Positions 1 through 9,043 of a stretch of 33,140 nucleotides of DNA are shown piece after piece. The stretch is taken from positions 1 to 33,140 of the forward strand of contig JAAYJN010000030.1 of the NCBI GenBank assembly GCA_012522935.1. Reading direction: 5' to 3'. This DNA comes from Candidatus Cloacimonadota bacterium (GTDB taxonomy: Bacteria; Cloacimonadota; Cloacimonadia; Cloacimonadales; Cloacimonadaceae). Both the position numbers and the translations under genes were made by a program. The number at the start of each line of letters is the position of its first letter. The stretch's first letter is position 1. The notes under the pieces are model-generated. The model was not told the origin of the DNA and did no database searches. It was given only the letters and a program-made list of their open reading frames with translations.

Positions 1-3000
1 TCAAGGCTCCCTCTGTGGCACTGGTAATGGATACCGTGAGAGCGGGATAGGTTCCGCTAACAGGGGCAAATACCGGCGCTATCACACCAAAGTTGTATGT
101 GGCAGATACCACATCAGAATCAGCCCAGCCATCCAGATAGGCAATGGCCTTCACCGTGGCGGTGGTATCCAGGCTGAAGGGTGCTGTATAGATGATACCA
201 TGCGTAGCGCTGGGGGTGCTGCCATCGATGGTATATCTCACCGTGGCGGTGGCAGGGATGGGAGCGGAGATGGTGATAGTCTGTGCGCTGTCATAATTGC
301 CAGCGGGAGGTGTGATCACGGGGGGCGTGAATGCCACTTTGCCAGTCACATTATAGACGGCGGTGCCAATCTCGCTATCAAGCCAATCTGCCTTGTAAGC
401 GCGGGCTTTGATGGTGGTCACTTCGCCTGCGGGCACGTTAATCGGCGTCACATACAGGGTGGAGGTCTCATCAGGATCGTTTCCATCGGTGGTATAGCGG
501 AAGTAAGCACCTTCGGTGGCAGAGAGCAACACCACATTTTGGGCAGTGTAATAATCTCCTGCGGGAGGGTTGAAGGTGGGCGCTGCCACTTGGCCTGTAA
601 TCACATAGCGTTCGGTAGCCGTGGCGCTGGGCAGCCAGTCTGGCTTGAACGCCTTGGCTTTGATGGTTTTGCTGCTATTGAGATCCAGCGGGATGGGAAC
701 AGTATATAATGAAGAGGTTTGGGTGGGTTCGCTGCCATCAAGCGTGTAATAGATCACAGCACCGGGAGTGGAAACCTCGATCTCCACGCTTTGTGCGGTA
801 TGATAAGTACCGGAAGCGGGGGTCATCACAGGTGTTTCCACCATGGGCACGTGGGTGCCGATGGCATAGGTGGCGCTCACTACTTCAGAATCAAGGTATC
901 CGTCTTTGGAGGCATACGCCAGAATGGTCTTGTTCACATCAATCACGATGGGATCAGTATACTCGATACCGTTGATTTTGGGATCGCTGCCATCGGTGGT
1001 ATAGCGGATGGTGGCATCCAGTGTGGAGGAGGCAAGCACCACGTTCTGAGCCTCGGTATAGCTGCCAGAGGAGGGATCGAACGTGGGGGCGGATGCTACA
1101 AAGGTATAGTCTCCAAAGATGCTGGAATCAATCCAGCCTTCCTTGTGTGCCACTGCCTTGATGGTAAACACACCGTTGTCTGCACCATCTTTGGGGATGG
1201 GAGCGGTATATGGAACACCGGTGCCTGCCATGGGATCGCTGCCATCAAGGGTATAAAGCACCTGGGCATCCGCAGGGATGGGAGCCGCAATAGCCAGATC
1301 GATGGCATTGTGATAGGTTCCGGGTGCGGGCGTGAGGCTGGGTTGATTGAAGGCAACCGTACCGGTGATGATATATGTTTCTTCGCCAATTGCACTGGGC
1401 AGCCAATTTGTCTTGAAGCCTCTTGCCTTCACAGTCTTGCTGCTATTGATGGGAATGGCGGTCACATAGGCAGGGGAGGTCTCCGTAGGCTCGCTATTAT
1501 CTGTGGTATAGCGAATGGTGACGTCTGGCGTGGTGGTGGTCAGGATCAGGCTCTGCGGAGTCTGGTAGGTATCACCGGGAACGCTGAAGATGATATCCGC
1601 CACGGTGCCGGTAACGTTATAATTGGCAGAAGCCACAGGGCTGGGATTGTGTCCATCCTTAAAGGCTCTGGCTTTGATGAAGAGGCTCTGGTTGTTATCC
1701 ACGTGGATGGCATCGGTGTATTCAGGAGAGCTTGCCACAGGGTCTGAACCATTTGTGGTATAACGGATGGTGGCATCAGGGGTGCCGGTGCTGATTTGTA
1801 CTTCGATGGGAGCGTGGTACAAGCCACTAACAGGGGTGAATATGGGAGTTTCCACATCGGGGACAATCACGTTGATCACATAGTATCCGCTTGCTACCGC
1901 TGAGGGATTCATTCCATCTTTGTAGGCTCTGGCTCTCAGCTGGGTGGTGGTGGTAAATGTGAGCGCACCATTGTAGAGGTTGCTGCTCATATTGGGGGCA
2001 CCGCCATCTGTGGTATAATAGATATCAGCGCCGTCTGTATCTGTGGCTATGCTCACTTCCACGCTGTTTTCATACACTCCGGGCTCTGGATCAAAGGTGG
2101 GCATTTCCACGATTTGTATGGGAAGCACCACGGTATAGTATGCGCTTGCCAATCCGGATACCTGGTGCCCTTCCTTGAATGCACGGGCATGCACGGTTGT
2201 GTCTGTATTCACGCTGAATCCTGGATGTTCATACAGGATTCCATTATCAGGATTGGGATCATTGCCATCGATGGTATACCAGATTTGTGCATCGGGGGTG
2301 CTGGTGGTGATGGTCACATTAAAGACATGATCATACACGCCGCTGGGAGGGCTGATCACAGGAGTGGCTATCGATGGCAGCGGTATATCGATGACATAGG
2401 TTGCCTGCCCAATCGTGGAACCAAACCAATCTTCAGCACGTGCCACCGTTTTGATGGTGGTGGTAGAGGCAATCTCAATGGGATTGCCGTCATATTCCGG
2501 GCTCACGGCAATGATGGGATTGGTATCATCCAAGGTGTACCAAATCCTGGCATTCGGCGTGGGTGAAGACAAGGTAACCATCTGCACCATGGGATAGGTG
2601 CCGCCAGCGGGGTTGAAGACCACGGGGCGTGTAAAGAGGTTATACTGTGCCTCGCTGATGGGTGAAGGCTGCCAGTTGTTCAGATACGCACGCGCCTTCA
2701 GGGTGGTGATCTTATCTATCTGCACAGGGTGGGCAGGGTCATACAGGATGCCGTTGGATTCATTGGGTTCGCTGCCATCTGTGGTATAATAAATCGAGGC
2801 GGTGGGAGGCAGGGTGGAGATATTCACACTGAGGATATCATAATAATCTCCGCCAGCGATAGAGAAATAGGGTGCGGTGACGGGGCCATTGATCACATAG
2901 GAATAGATGACCACGTTCGAGCTGATCCAGCCATCCTGATAGGCAATGGCGCGGATGGTGGAATTTTCACCAATGGGGATAGGCGTGCCATCCCACACGG

Positions 3001-4171
3001 TGCCGTTGGTGGAGGTGGGATCCGCTCCATTGATGGTATAGCGAACCTGGGCTCCGGGCGTGCTGGTGCTCATCTCCACCGTAAAGGCTTCCGGATATGC
3101 ACCGGCGGGGGGCGTGAGCAAGGGATTGGCAGTCATAAAGAAATATTCCGCCGTGCCAATGCCAGAGCTTTCATGATCGTCCTTATATGCCTTGGCGCGC
3201 AGGATGCCATGCGCATTCATCGCTATGGAACCAGCATAGCTGGCTGATGTCTCATCCGGTTCGCTGCCATCTGTGGTATAGCGAATCACGGCGCCCGGGG
3301 TGGCGGAGGTGATGTTCACGTTTTGAGCTTCCTGATATGTTCCGCCAGGAGGGCTGAAGACGGGGGTAGCCACCTGAGGATTGATCACATAAGTGGCGGT
3401 GCTGATCTGGGAAGGATCCCAATCTGCAAGATAGGCAATGGCTTTCACGGTTGTATTGCCAGTCAGCTGGATGGCACCGGTATAGGGTGTGGAGCCATCG
3501 TCAGGATTGGTTCCATCCAAGGTATAATAGATTGTGGCGCCGGGGGTGCTCTCGATGGATACCAAGGGAGGTGCCATATAAGAGCCGGAGGGCGGAGTAA
3601 TCACCGGTGCCGCCACTCTTCCCGTCACCTGATAAGTACCCACGGCAATCTCGCTATCGGTCCATCCGCTTTGGATGGCGATTGCCTTGATGGTGACGGT
3701 GCTATCCCAATCGATATGGATGGGGCTGCCGTCATAAAGGGTGGAACTGGCATCGGGTGTGTCGCCATTTGTGGTATAATAAATATTGGCAGTGGAAGGA
3801 TTCACGGATATATACACATCCACCGGTGAGGTATAAAGCCCCGGAGCGGGGGTGAATACCGGCTTGGCGATGTTGCCATCAATGGTGTATACGCCGGTAT
3901 TGACAGGTGAATCTGCCCAATCAGCATAAAATGCCATCGCTTTCAGGGTGGCGCTTTGGGTGATGGCAATGGGACCCGTATAGTCGTTTCCGTATGTGGG
4001 TGAGGGATCCTGTCCATCCAAAGTCCAGCGGATGGTGGCGCCGGGAGTGGAAATATTGATCTGTACGTTTTGTGCACCCTGGTAATGCCCTGCAATGGGA
4101 TCGAAGGTGGGCATGGCAACCGTATTGAGCACGTTATATGTTGCCGTGGCAGGGTCACTATCCTCCCATCC
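1..4171 (-). CDS. In-frame continuation of giant secreted repeat protein after a TAG codon (partial, runs off left edge)
   Basis: This is the same reading frame as the signal-peptide gene at 4172-6862, continuing past its TAG stop. I read every codon from 4171 to base 2 and found no further stop, about 1,390 open codons. It holds 16 tandem repeats of roughly 80-87 residues, each centred on a motif like ATIYYTTDGSDP, followed by a Y-T-G-P-I strand and ending K-A-x-A-Y-x-x-G/D-W. This motif is typical of Fn3-associated/chitobiase C-terminal-like (CHB_HEX_C) domains of surface proteins. There is no signal peptide or good ribosome site after the stop; the first in-frame ATG is at 4112-4114. It is therefore most likely one gene with the upstream part, broken by a nonsense change, a sequencing error or readthrough. 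The C-terminus, where a sorting tail would be expected, lies outside the window. The function is probably structural or adhesive, by inference only. Confidence 0.75.
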
Positions 4172-4174
4172 CTA
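4172..4174 (-). other. In-frame TAG interrupting the giant repeat gene
   Basis: The plus-strand CTA at 4172-4174 is the only stop in a frame otherwise open for about 2,287 codons. The broken repeat reads AYSEK-stop-GWEDS, while the preceding repeat reads KARAEKEGWES, so a single G-to-T change (GAG to TAG) would explain it. TAG is also used as the real stop of the nrnA-like gene (12679-12681), so general reassignment of TAG in this genome is unlikely. Confidence 0.9.
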
Positions 4175-6862
4175 TTTTTCCGAATAAGCGGTAATGGTCA
4201 CATTCTGCATCAAATCCACGGGAATGCCCACTGCGGGATCGTAGACATAAAAAGGCTCTGAACCAGTGAGCGAATACTTGATGGTTACATCCGGTACGCT
4301 TTGATGGGGCTGCAGGTGTACCACAATGGGTTCATAGTATGTGCCAGCCTGCTGGACGAATGATGGAGGAGACAGGTATCCAATGCGATAAACACCTGTT
4401 TTATGGTTGGATTCCCAGCCTTCCTTTTCGGCTCTGGCTTTCAGGGTGTGAACCCCAATGCCAAGGTGTACGGGGCCGGTATAAAGCTGATCAGGATCAG
4501 CACTGGCATCCGTGGTATAATAGATCGTGGTGCCTGCAGTATTGGTGGAAATGGTTACATTTTGGGGATTTTGGTATGAGCTGGGCACAGGATCAAATTG
4601 CAGCATCTCGATCTGGCCTGTTATATGGTACTCTCCCACATAGATTCCGCTGGGATCGATGCTGGGATCGTGTGCCATCGCCTTGATGGTATAGCTGTGA
4701 TGCTGGGAGCCCAAAGTGATGGGACCGCCATAGTACCTAAGTGCGGGATCATTTGTGGGGTCGTTGCCATCCGTGGTGTAATAGATGGGCGCTCCAGGGG
4801 GATCTGTAAGAGTATTGATATATACCATTAGCGGTTCCGGGCTGGTATGCGGGGCAGGATCAAACACCGTTCCATTGGCAAAAGGCAGGATCTTGGTGGG
4901 CATATGCACATCATAGAAGAATGTATGGGTGATGCTGTGCTGCCAATCTGCCGCATAGGCACGGAATTTGATATGGGTGGGGAGATCAAAAGAGAATTCG
5001 GTGGTACCGGGGATATATTGATAGGAATTGGGAGATCCGGGACCAGGCTGATTGTCTGACAAGGTCTCTTCCACCAGATACCAGAGGGTGGCGCCGGCAG
5101 GAGTCATCTGCAAGGCACTCACCGCCACATCCAGGCTGCTGCCAAAATCAATCTCATAATAGCCGGGAGGAGGCGTCAATTGCAAATGATCGATAGTGAC
5201 CGTGCCGGTAACGTTGTAGGTGTGGGCTACGATCTCACTATCCAGCCAACAGGGGCGGCGGATGGCGATAGCCGTAATGGTCATCTCCGTATCTGAGGGG
5301 ATGCTGATGGGTCCGGTATATTCATAGGTGCCCGGGCTATCCGGAACCGGTTCGCCGCCATCAGTGGTATAATAAATCGTGGCACCACTGTTTGACGTCT
5401 CGATGGCGACCGATACTGGCAAATCGTAAAGACCGCCGGTGGGAGTAAACACGGGGTCTGCCACCTTGCCGGAGACGCGGTATGTATAGCCCACTATCTG
5501 CGATGCCGGTGGAGCGGATTCCAAATAGAAGAAAGCCTTGATGGTGACAACGATTTCTTCATCCGGAATGGGAGCCACGCTGATGGGCAGGCTATAAATC
5601 ATCGTGGTGGCGCCGCCCATTTCGGGGTCGCTGCCATCGATGGTATAATAAATCGTGGCACCCTCAAATCCGGGGGGAACGCTCAACGATACATCCACTC
5701 CATAGGGGAAGCAGGGTTGCAGCGGGTTGGGCACCGGGTCGAATATGGGACCAATCGGCTTTACAGTAATATTCCACACCATGGAAACGGTCTCAGAGCC
5801 ATCGGATACCTCATAAGTGAGGGTAAAGAACCCGGGATAGAGGAATGTGTGATCCAGTTCGTGGGTGTCAGACACTACTTCCGTATAGGGAAGGCCGCCG
5901 ATGGTGCCGCTCAAAATCCAAGAATGAGCCAGAGCATCGCCATCAACGTCGATGGCATTCACCTCAAAGTGTTGGGTGTCATTTTGGTTCAGTTCCAAAT
6001 CCAGCTCTTCGGGGTAGTAAGACACTATTTCGGGTGGATCGTTTGTGGGCCAGATCACAATGGTGATCACAATTTCACCGATTGCAAAAGACGATCTATC
6101 CATCGCCTTGATTCTAAAGGGCACCCCATTGGAATTGTGATAGTTTTGCTGGGGGGTAAAGGTGACTGTATGGCCTGAAGGTGATCCAGGCTGAGAAACC
6201 ATCACGTTATAAAGGTCTAAGCCGATGGGATCCTGCACTTGCGCCACCCAGAGATTAAAATTGGTGGGAGCACTATCAATACAGGAGATAAAGTCTTCAA
6301 AATCCAAAGTGAGGGTGGTATCCTCATCGATATAAAAGGTGTTGTTTGGAGGCAGGTTTGCAAATTTGGGAGGATCAGGAACAGACGTCACGGTGATGCG
6401 AAACAGCCCAAATGCCGCCTCATAATCGTCTGGATGTTCCTCGTCATAAGGCTGGCTGGTGATACCGATCAGCACAAAGCTCTCACCATACCAATGCTCC
6501 ACAGTGGGCTCAAACCTCACCACCATGGGATTGCCAATATCCGGCTGGGAGATTACAAAATCACCCGGGTGGGTAAAAGACAGGTAAACAGGACCGCCTC
6601 CGGGATTGCTGATAAGGGAAGTAAAATCTTTCTCCCAAGGAATGTCTTCATAAAATATAGCATCGCTGCCTTCCGGGAGATCATAAGGAAACTGAGTATC
6701 GAAATTAAACGATAACCCTCGCACTTGAGAATTGTGTTGCTTGATAAGAGCACCAATCTCGGGGGTGATCTCGGATCCTTTCAGTTGCAAAAACTGACGC
6801 GCCTGACCCATAAGGGGCACAAGGCTCAGAATCACGATTAAAATTAGAAGCGTCTTTTTCAT
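4172..6862 (-). CDS. Secreted multidomain repeat protein, N-terminal part (Ig/cadherin-like, PKD-like, Fn3-associated repeats)
   Basis: This 896-residue reading frame starts with a clear signal peptide (K-K, a hydrophobic stretch, then LMGQA at about residues 17-21). The ATG is supported by AAGGAG at 6870-6875, 7 nt upstream. After a ~140-residue N-terminal region comes a cadherin/Ig-like domain (about 165-275), then a PKD-like domain (about 276-368, with DVDGD and YEVSDGS signatures). Six Fn3-associated/CHB_HEX_C-like repeats follow from about residue 370, with motifs such as ATIYYTIDGSDP and ATIYYTTDGGEP. The frame ends at a TAG in the middle of the sixth repeat, after AYSEK and just before the conserved GW. 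The fold is cut where the repeat should continue, so this is not a natural C-terminus. It is a single gene, divergent from nothing on its upstream side. It is probably exported and surface-attached; no enzymatic motif is visible. Confidence 0.85.
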   Translation of the reverse strand: MKKTLLILIVILSLVPLMGQARQFLQLKGSEITPEIGALIKQHNSQVRGLSFNFDTQFPYDLPEGSDAIFYEDIPWEKDFTSLISNPGGGPVYLSFTHPGDFVISQPDIGNPMVVRFEPTVEHWYGESFVLIGITSQPYDEEHPDDYEAAFGLFRITVTSVPDPPKFANLPPNNTFYIDEDTTLTLDFEDFISCIDSAPTNFNLWVAQVQDPIGLDLYNVMVSQPGSPSGHTVTFTPQQNYHNSNGVPFRIKAMDRSSFAIGEIVITIVIWPTNDPPEIVSYYPEELDLELNQNDTQHFEVNAIDVDGDALAHSWILSGTIGGLPYTEVVSDTHELDHTFLYPGFFTLTYEVSDGSETVSMVWNITVKPIGPIFDPVPNPLQPCFPYGVDVSLSVPPGFEGATIYYTIDGSDPEMGGATTMIYSLPISVAPIPDEEIVVTIKAFFYLESAPPASQIVGYTYRVSGKVADPVFTPTGGLYDLPVSVAIETSNSGATIYYTTDGGEPVPDSPGTYEYTGPISIPSDTEMTITAIAIRRPCWLDSEIVAHTYNVTGTVTIDHLQLTPPPGYYEIDFGSSLDVAVSALQMTPAGATLWYLVEETLSDNQPGPGSPNSYQYIPGTTEFSFDLPTHIKFRAYAADWQHSITHTFFYDVHMPTKILPFANGTVFDPAPHTSPEPLMVYINTLTDPPGAPIYYTTDGNDPTNDPALRYYGGPITLGSQHHSYTIKAMAHDPSIDPSGIYVGEYHITGQIEMLQFDPVPSSYQNPQNVTISTNTAGTTIYYTTDASADPDQLYTGPVHLGIGVHTLKARAEKEGWESNHKTGVYRIGYLSPPSFVQQAGTYYEPIVVHLQPHQSVPDVTIKYSLTGSEPFYVYDPAVGIPVDLMQNVTITAYSEK

Positions 6863-6946
6863 ACATTGACTCCTTGGATGAATAGCTAATTATTAAACTA
6901 CAAACCCTGAACTGCCTCTACAGCTACATAGGGCGTTTTGTGTAAA

Positions 6947-6952
6947 ATTATA
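6947..6952 (-). promoter_or_regulatory. Possible -10 box for the giant repeat gene
   Basis: The minus strand reads TATAAT here, in an AT-rich stretch about 85 nt upstream of the ATG at 6862. No convincing -35 is visible 17 nt further upstream, where only a T-rich run is present. This is a weak prediction. Confidence 0.3.
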
Positions 6953-7202
6953 TATGCGATTAGCACTAAAAAAACCATTATTACTCCAATGCAGACAAAT
7001 TAATTCAAATCCTTTAATTGTCAACGATAATTTATCCCCCTTGAGCATTACTCTGCCAACGATATATCAACATTTTTCCATCTTTTACATCAGCACCCTC
7101 GACAGACCTCAGCTATCTTGCACTGTTACATATAGATAGGGGAATTTAGCCGAATTTTACTGGTCACCTGTCCCCTGATCCTTGCCCATTAGCCTCCCTT
7201 GT

Positions 7203-7250
7203 ACCACCCTTGTCTCACCCTTGTCGAGACAAAGGAGAGACAAGGGTGGT
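7203..7250 (-). repeat. 46-48 bp dispersed double-hairpin element, copy 1
   Basis: Perfect 14-bp inverted arms (7203-7216 ACCACCCTTGTCTC, 7237-7250) enclose a 20-nt loop that itself contains TTGTC-GA-GACAA. The reverse complement of the core matches 20174-20219 with a single mismatch in the loop, and the match continues into a flanking GTTAACC. About 25 nt beyond the palindrome on the minus strand lies TCAGGGGACAG (7168-7178), which is also present in the same order in the second copy. It sits about 30 nt after the yycJ-like stop, so it may also protect or end that transcript, but there is no T-run. Confidence 0.8.
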
Positions 7251-7281
7251 TAACAGGCAAGCAGTGGCAGAAAGATAGTAT

Positions 7282-8067
7282 TTAGATATCTATCAGAGGG
7301 GTGTGTTCGTGTTGGGCGGCAAGGTAGAGCCGCGGGGATTTGTTGATGGCATCGAGGCGGTTTTGCATGGTCTCCAAAGCGAGCCGGGGGTGGTTGTTTG
7401 TTTCGGAAATATGAGCCAACACAATATTTTCCAAGCGGTGATGCATGATATCCTGCACCAACATCGCCGCCTGCTCGTTGGAAAGGTGGCCATGGTTGCT
7501 TTTCACCCGCTGTTTGAGAGCCCAGTCGTAGGGCCCATTCATCAGCATTTCCACATCATGATTGCTCTCCAATACCAGGGTGCTACAATGCTTTAGCTTT
7601 TCCGTGGCCAGCCTGGTGGGATATCCCAGATCGGTGGCAACCCCCAGTTTACGCTCGTCATCGCCATCCTTCCTAAAGGTGAAGTTGCAGCTATCCACAG
7701 CGTCGTGGGAGGATGTGAAGGGGTGCACCAGTAGGTTGCCAATCTCGAAGGTGGCACCGGTTTCAAAAAAGTGGGGTTGCAGGGGCAATTTGCCCATCTT
7801 ATGAGCGCTTTGGGCATAGGTTTCTTCATTGATATAGACGGGGATTTGCAGGGCCCTTGCCACCACGCCCACGCCGGAGACGTGGTCGCCGTGTTCATGG
7901 CTCACCACAATGCCTTTCAGCTGGTGACGGGAGATTTTGAGGGAATCCAAGGCGGCAAAGATGGCTTTTCCGGATACTCCGGCATCCAGCAGGATAGCTG
8001 TCTCCGCTGTGCGGATCAGGATGGCATTGCCTTTGGAGCCACTCATCAAAACTGAGGTTTGAAACAT
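7282..8067 (-). CDS. MBL-fold metallo-hydrolase, YycJ/WalJ-like
   Basis: The 261-residue protein has the metallo-beta-lactamase signature HEHGDH at residues 57-62. It also has an N-terminal SGSKGNAILI strand typical of the YycJ/WalJ group, a later SSHDA motif and an LESNHD motif, which would supply the other metal ligands. The length fits the family. In Firmicutes WalJ has been linked to DNA repair and cell-wall/division control. The exact substrate here cannot be read from sequence; a nuclease-type phosphodiesterase is the likely chemistry. It is the last gene of the long minus-strand cluster, starting 15 nt after the HD-domain gene. No strong ribosome site precedes the ATG, so translation may depend on coupling to the gene before it. 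Confidence 0.85.
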   Translation of the reverse strand: MFQTSVLMSGSKGNAILIRTAETAILLDAGVSGKAIFAALDSLKISRHQLKGIVVSHEHGDHVSGVGVVARALQIPVYINEETYAQSAHKMGKLPLQPHFFETGATFEIGNLLVHPFTSSHDAVDSCNFTFRKDGDDERKLGVATDLGYPTRLATEKLKHCSTLVLESNHDVEMLMNGPYDWALKQRVKSNHGHLSNEQAAMLVQDIMHHRLENIVLAHISETNNHPRLALETMQNRLDAINKSPRLYLAAQHEHTPLIDI

Positions 8068-8082
8068 AGGCGGTTGATAGCT

Positions 8083-9030
8083 TTAGATGCGCGTTATCTT
8101 GTAATAACGGTTGTTCAATTTATCGTATTCAGTCCACTGTGCATCATCCGGTGCAGCCTCTATAAGCTGTGCCACACCAACGGATTGGGCATCCAGATTG
8201 TCACAAAGATGCAGAAGGGTGGCTTCCAGGGTTTGGGGCAAACGCACGGATGCCTTTTCGTATTCACCATGATGGGAGAGCACCAGATGGCGCACGTGCA
8301 TCAGCAGGTCGTCTGGAAAACCAACGATATGGCGTGCTTTTTCGCAGATCAATTGGTCGCTGAGGCTGAGATGCCCCACGAGGCGTCCCAAATCTGTAAA
8401 TTCAATGGGCGGCTGTGCGCTGTATTCAAACACCTTTGCCACATCGTGGAGGAGGGCGCCGGTGATCAGTAAATCCAGATTCACGGGGTACATGCTGCTC
8501 ACAAATTCACAGATGGATGCCACGCTCACAGTGTGTTCGATGAGCCCGTGAATATAATTGTGATGCCAGCTTTTGGCGGCGGGTGCATTCAGGAAGCGGG
8601 CAAAGAATTCCTTATCGTCGAAGATATCCCTCAAAAGCTGCTTTAAAAAGAGATTCTCCACCTTGTCCACAAAGTAAAAGAACCGCTCGGAGAGGTATTC
8701 AGGGGAGAACTTGCTGCGCACCAAAAAGAGCTCGATATTGTACTCCGAATGGTCTGCAAAGCGGATTTGACTGATATTAAATTGGATTTGCTCCTTAAAA
8801 AGCTGTACGTTGGCTCTAATCTTGATCACATCTCCGGCAGAGAATGATTCATCAGCCTTCTGAAAATCTTTCCACACATAGCCGGTCACACTGCCGCTGC
8901 GGTCCTGCAGTCTGAGGCGCATAAAGAGTCCGTTTTTGCCCTCTCTGATCTCTTTTTCAGCCACCATATAGTAGCCGGTAACTTCTTTGCCTATCATGTT
9001 TTGCAAGTCGTTTATAAAAGTATGTTCCAT
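8083..9030 (-). CDS. OB-fold plus HD-domain 3'-5' exoribonuclease, YhaM-like
   Basis: This 315-residue protein begins with an OB-type nucleic-acid-binding domain (about 15-95, including VTGYVWKDFQ). An HD phosphohydrolase domain follows: HxxxxH at about 161-166 (HGLIEHT), the HD pair at 195-196 (LLHDVAK) and a downstream LSHHGE. This order and size match the YhaM family of 3'-to-5' exoribonucleases known from Bacillus. The ATG is preceded by AAGGAT. It starts 13 nt after the stop of the secreted-protein gene and is followed closely by the MBL gene, so the two hydrolases are probably co-transcribed. RNA (or DNA) end trimming in the cytoplasm is the likely role. The family assignment is firm; the substrate is inferred. 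Confidence 0.85.
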   Translation of the reverse strand: MEHTFINDLQNMIGKEVTGYYMVAEKEIREGKNGLFMRLRLQDRSGSVTGYVWKDFQKADESFSAGDVIKIRANVQLFKEQIQFNISQIRFADHSEYNIELFLVRSKFSPEYLSERFFYFVDKVENLFLKQLLRDIFDDKEFFARFLNAPAAKSWHHNYIHGLIEHTVSVASICEFVSSMYPVNLDLLITGALLHDVAKVFEYSAQPPIEFTDLGRLVGHLSLSDQLICEKARHIVGFPDDLLMHVRHLVLSHHGEYEKASVRLPQTLEATLLHLCDNLDAQSVGVAQLIEAAPDDAQWTEYDKLNNRYYKITRI

Positions 9031-9043
9031 AATCCTTAGTTCT

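Larger units (their letters stand above)
1..5755 (-). repeat. About 22 tandem in-frame repeats of ~240-260 bp
   Basis: The codon pair for the conserved YT of the repeat motif recurs on the minus strand with plus-strand anchor positions 4022, 3773, 3521, 3275, 3035, 2783, 2534, 2273, 2012, 1757, 1505, 1250, 998, 743, 491 and 230. Spacing is 240-261 bp and always a multiple of three. Six more copies lie between 4172 and about 5755. Copies are diverged at DNA level, so this is an old protein-domain array and not a recent DNA satellite. Confidence 0.85.
6863..7281. other. Intergenic region upstream of the giant gene and downstream of the yycJ-like gene
   Basis: This 419-base gap has two parts. 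The left, 6880-7140, is AT-rich and probably holds the promoter of the minus-strand repeat gene. The right, about 7150-7256, carries one copy of the palindromic repeat family described under 7203-7250. A small plus-strand open frame at 6954-7139 has no ribosome site or recognisable protein features and is not called. Confidence 0.6.

Noticed and set aside
719-1747. Plus-strand 342-codon open frame, Gly/His/Ile-rich
   Set aside because: It is the exact antisense of the in-frame tandem repeats on the minus strand; its periodic composition mirrors the repeat motif, and no ribosome site or domain is present. The same holds for the other plus-strand frames between 200 and 6715.
1-4171. CRISPR array suggested by regular repeats
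   Set aside because: The period is about 250 bp, copies are diverged, all are in one protein frame, and there is no short identical repeat with unique spacers.
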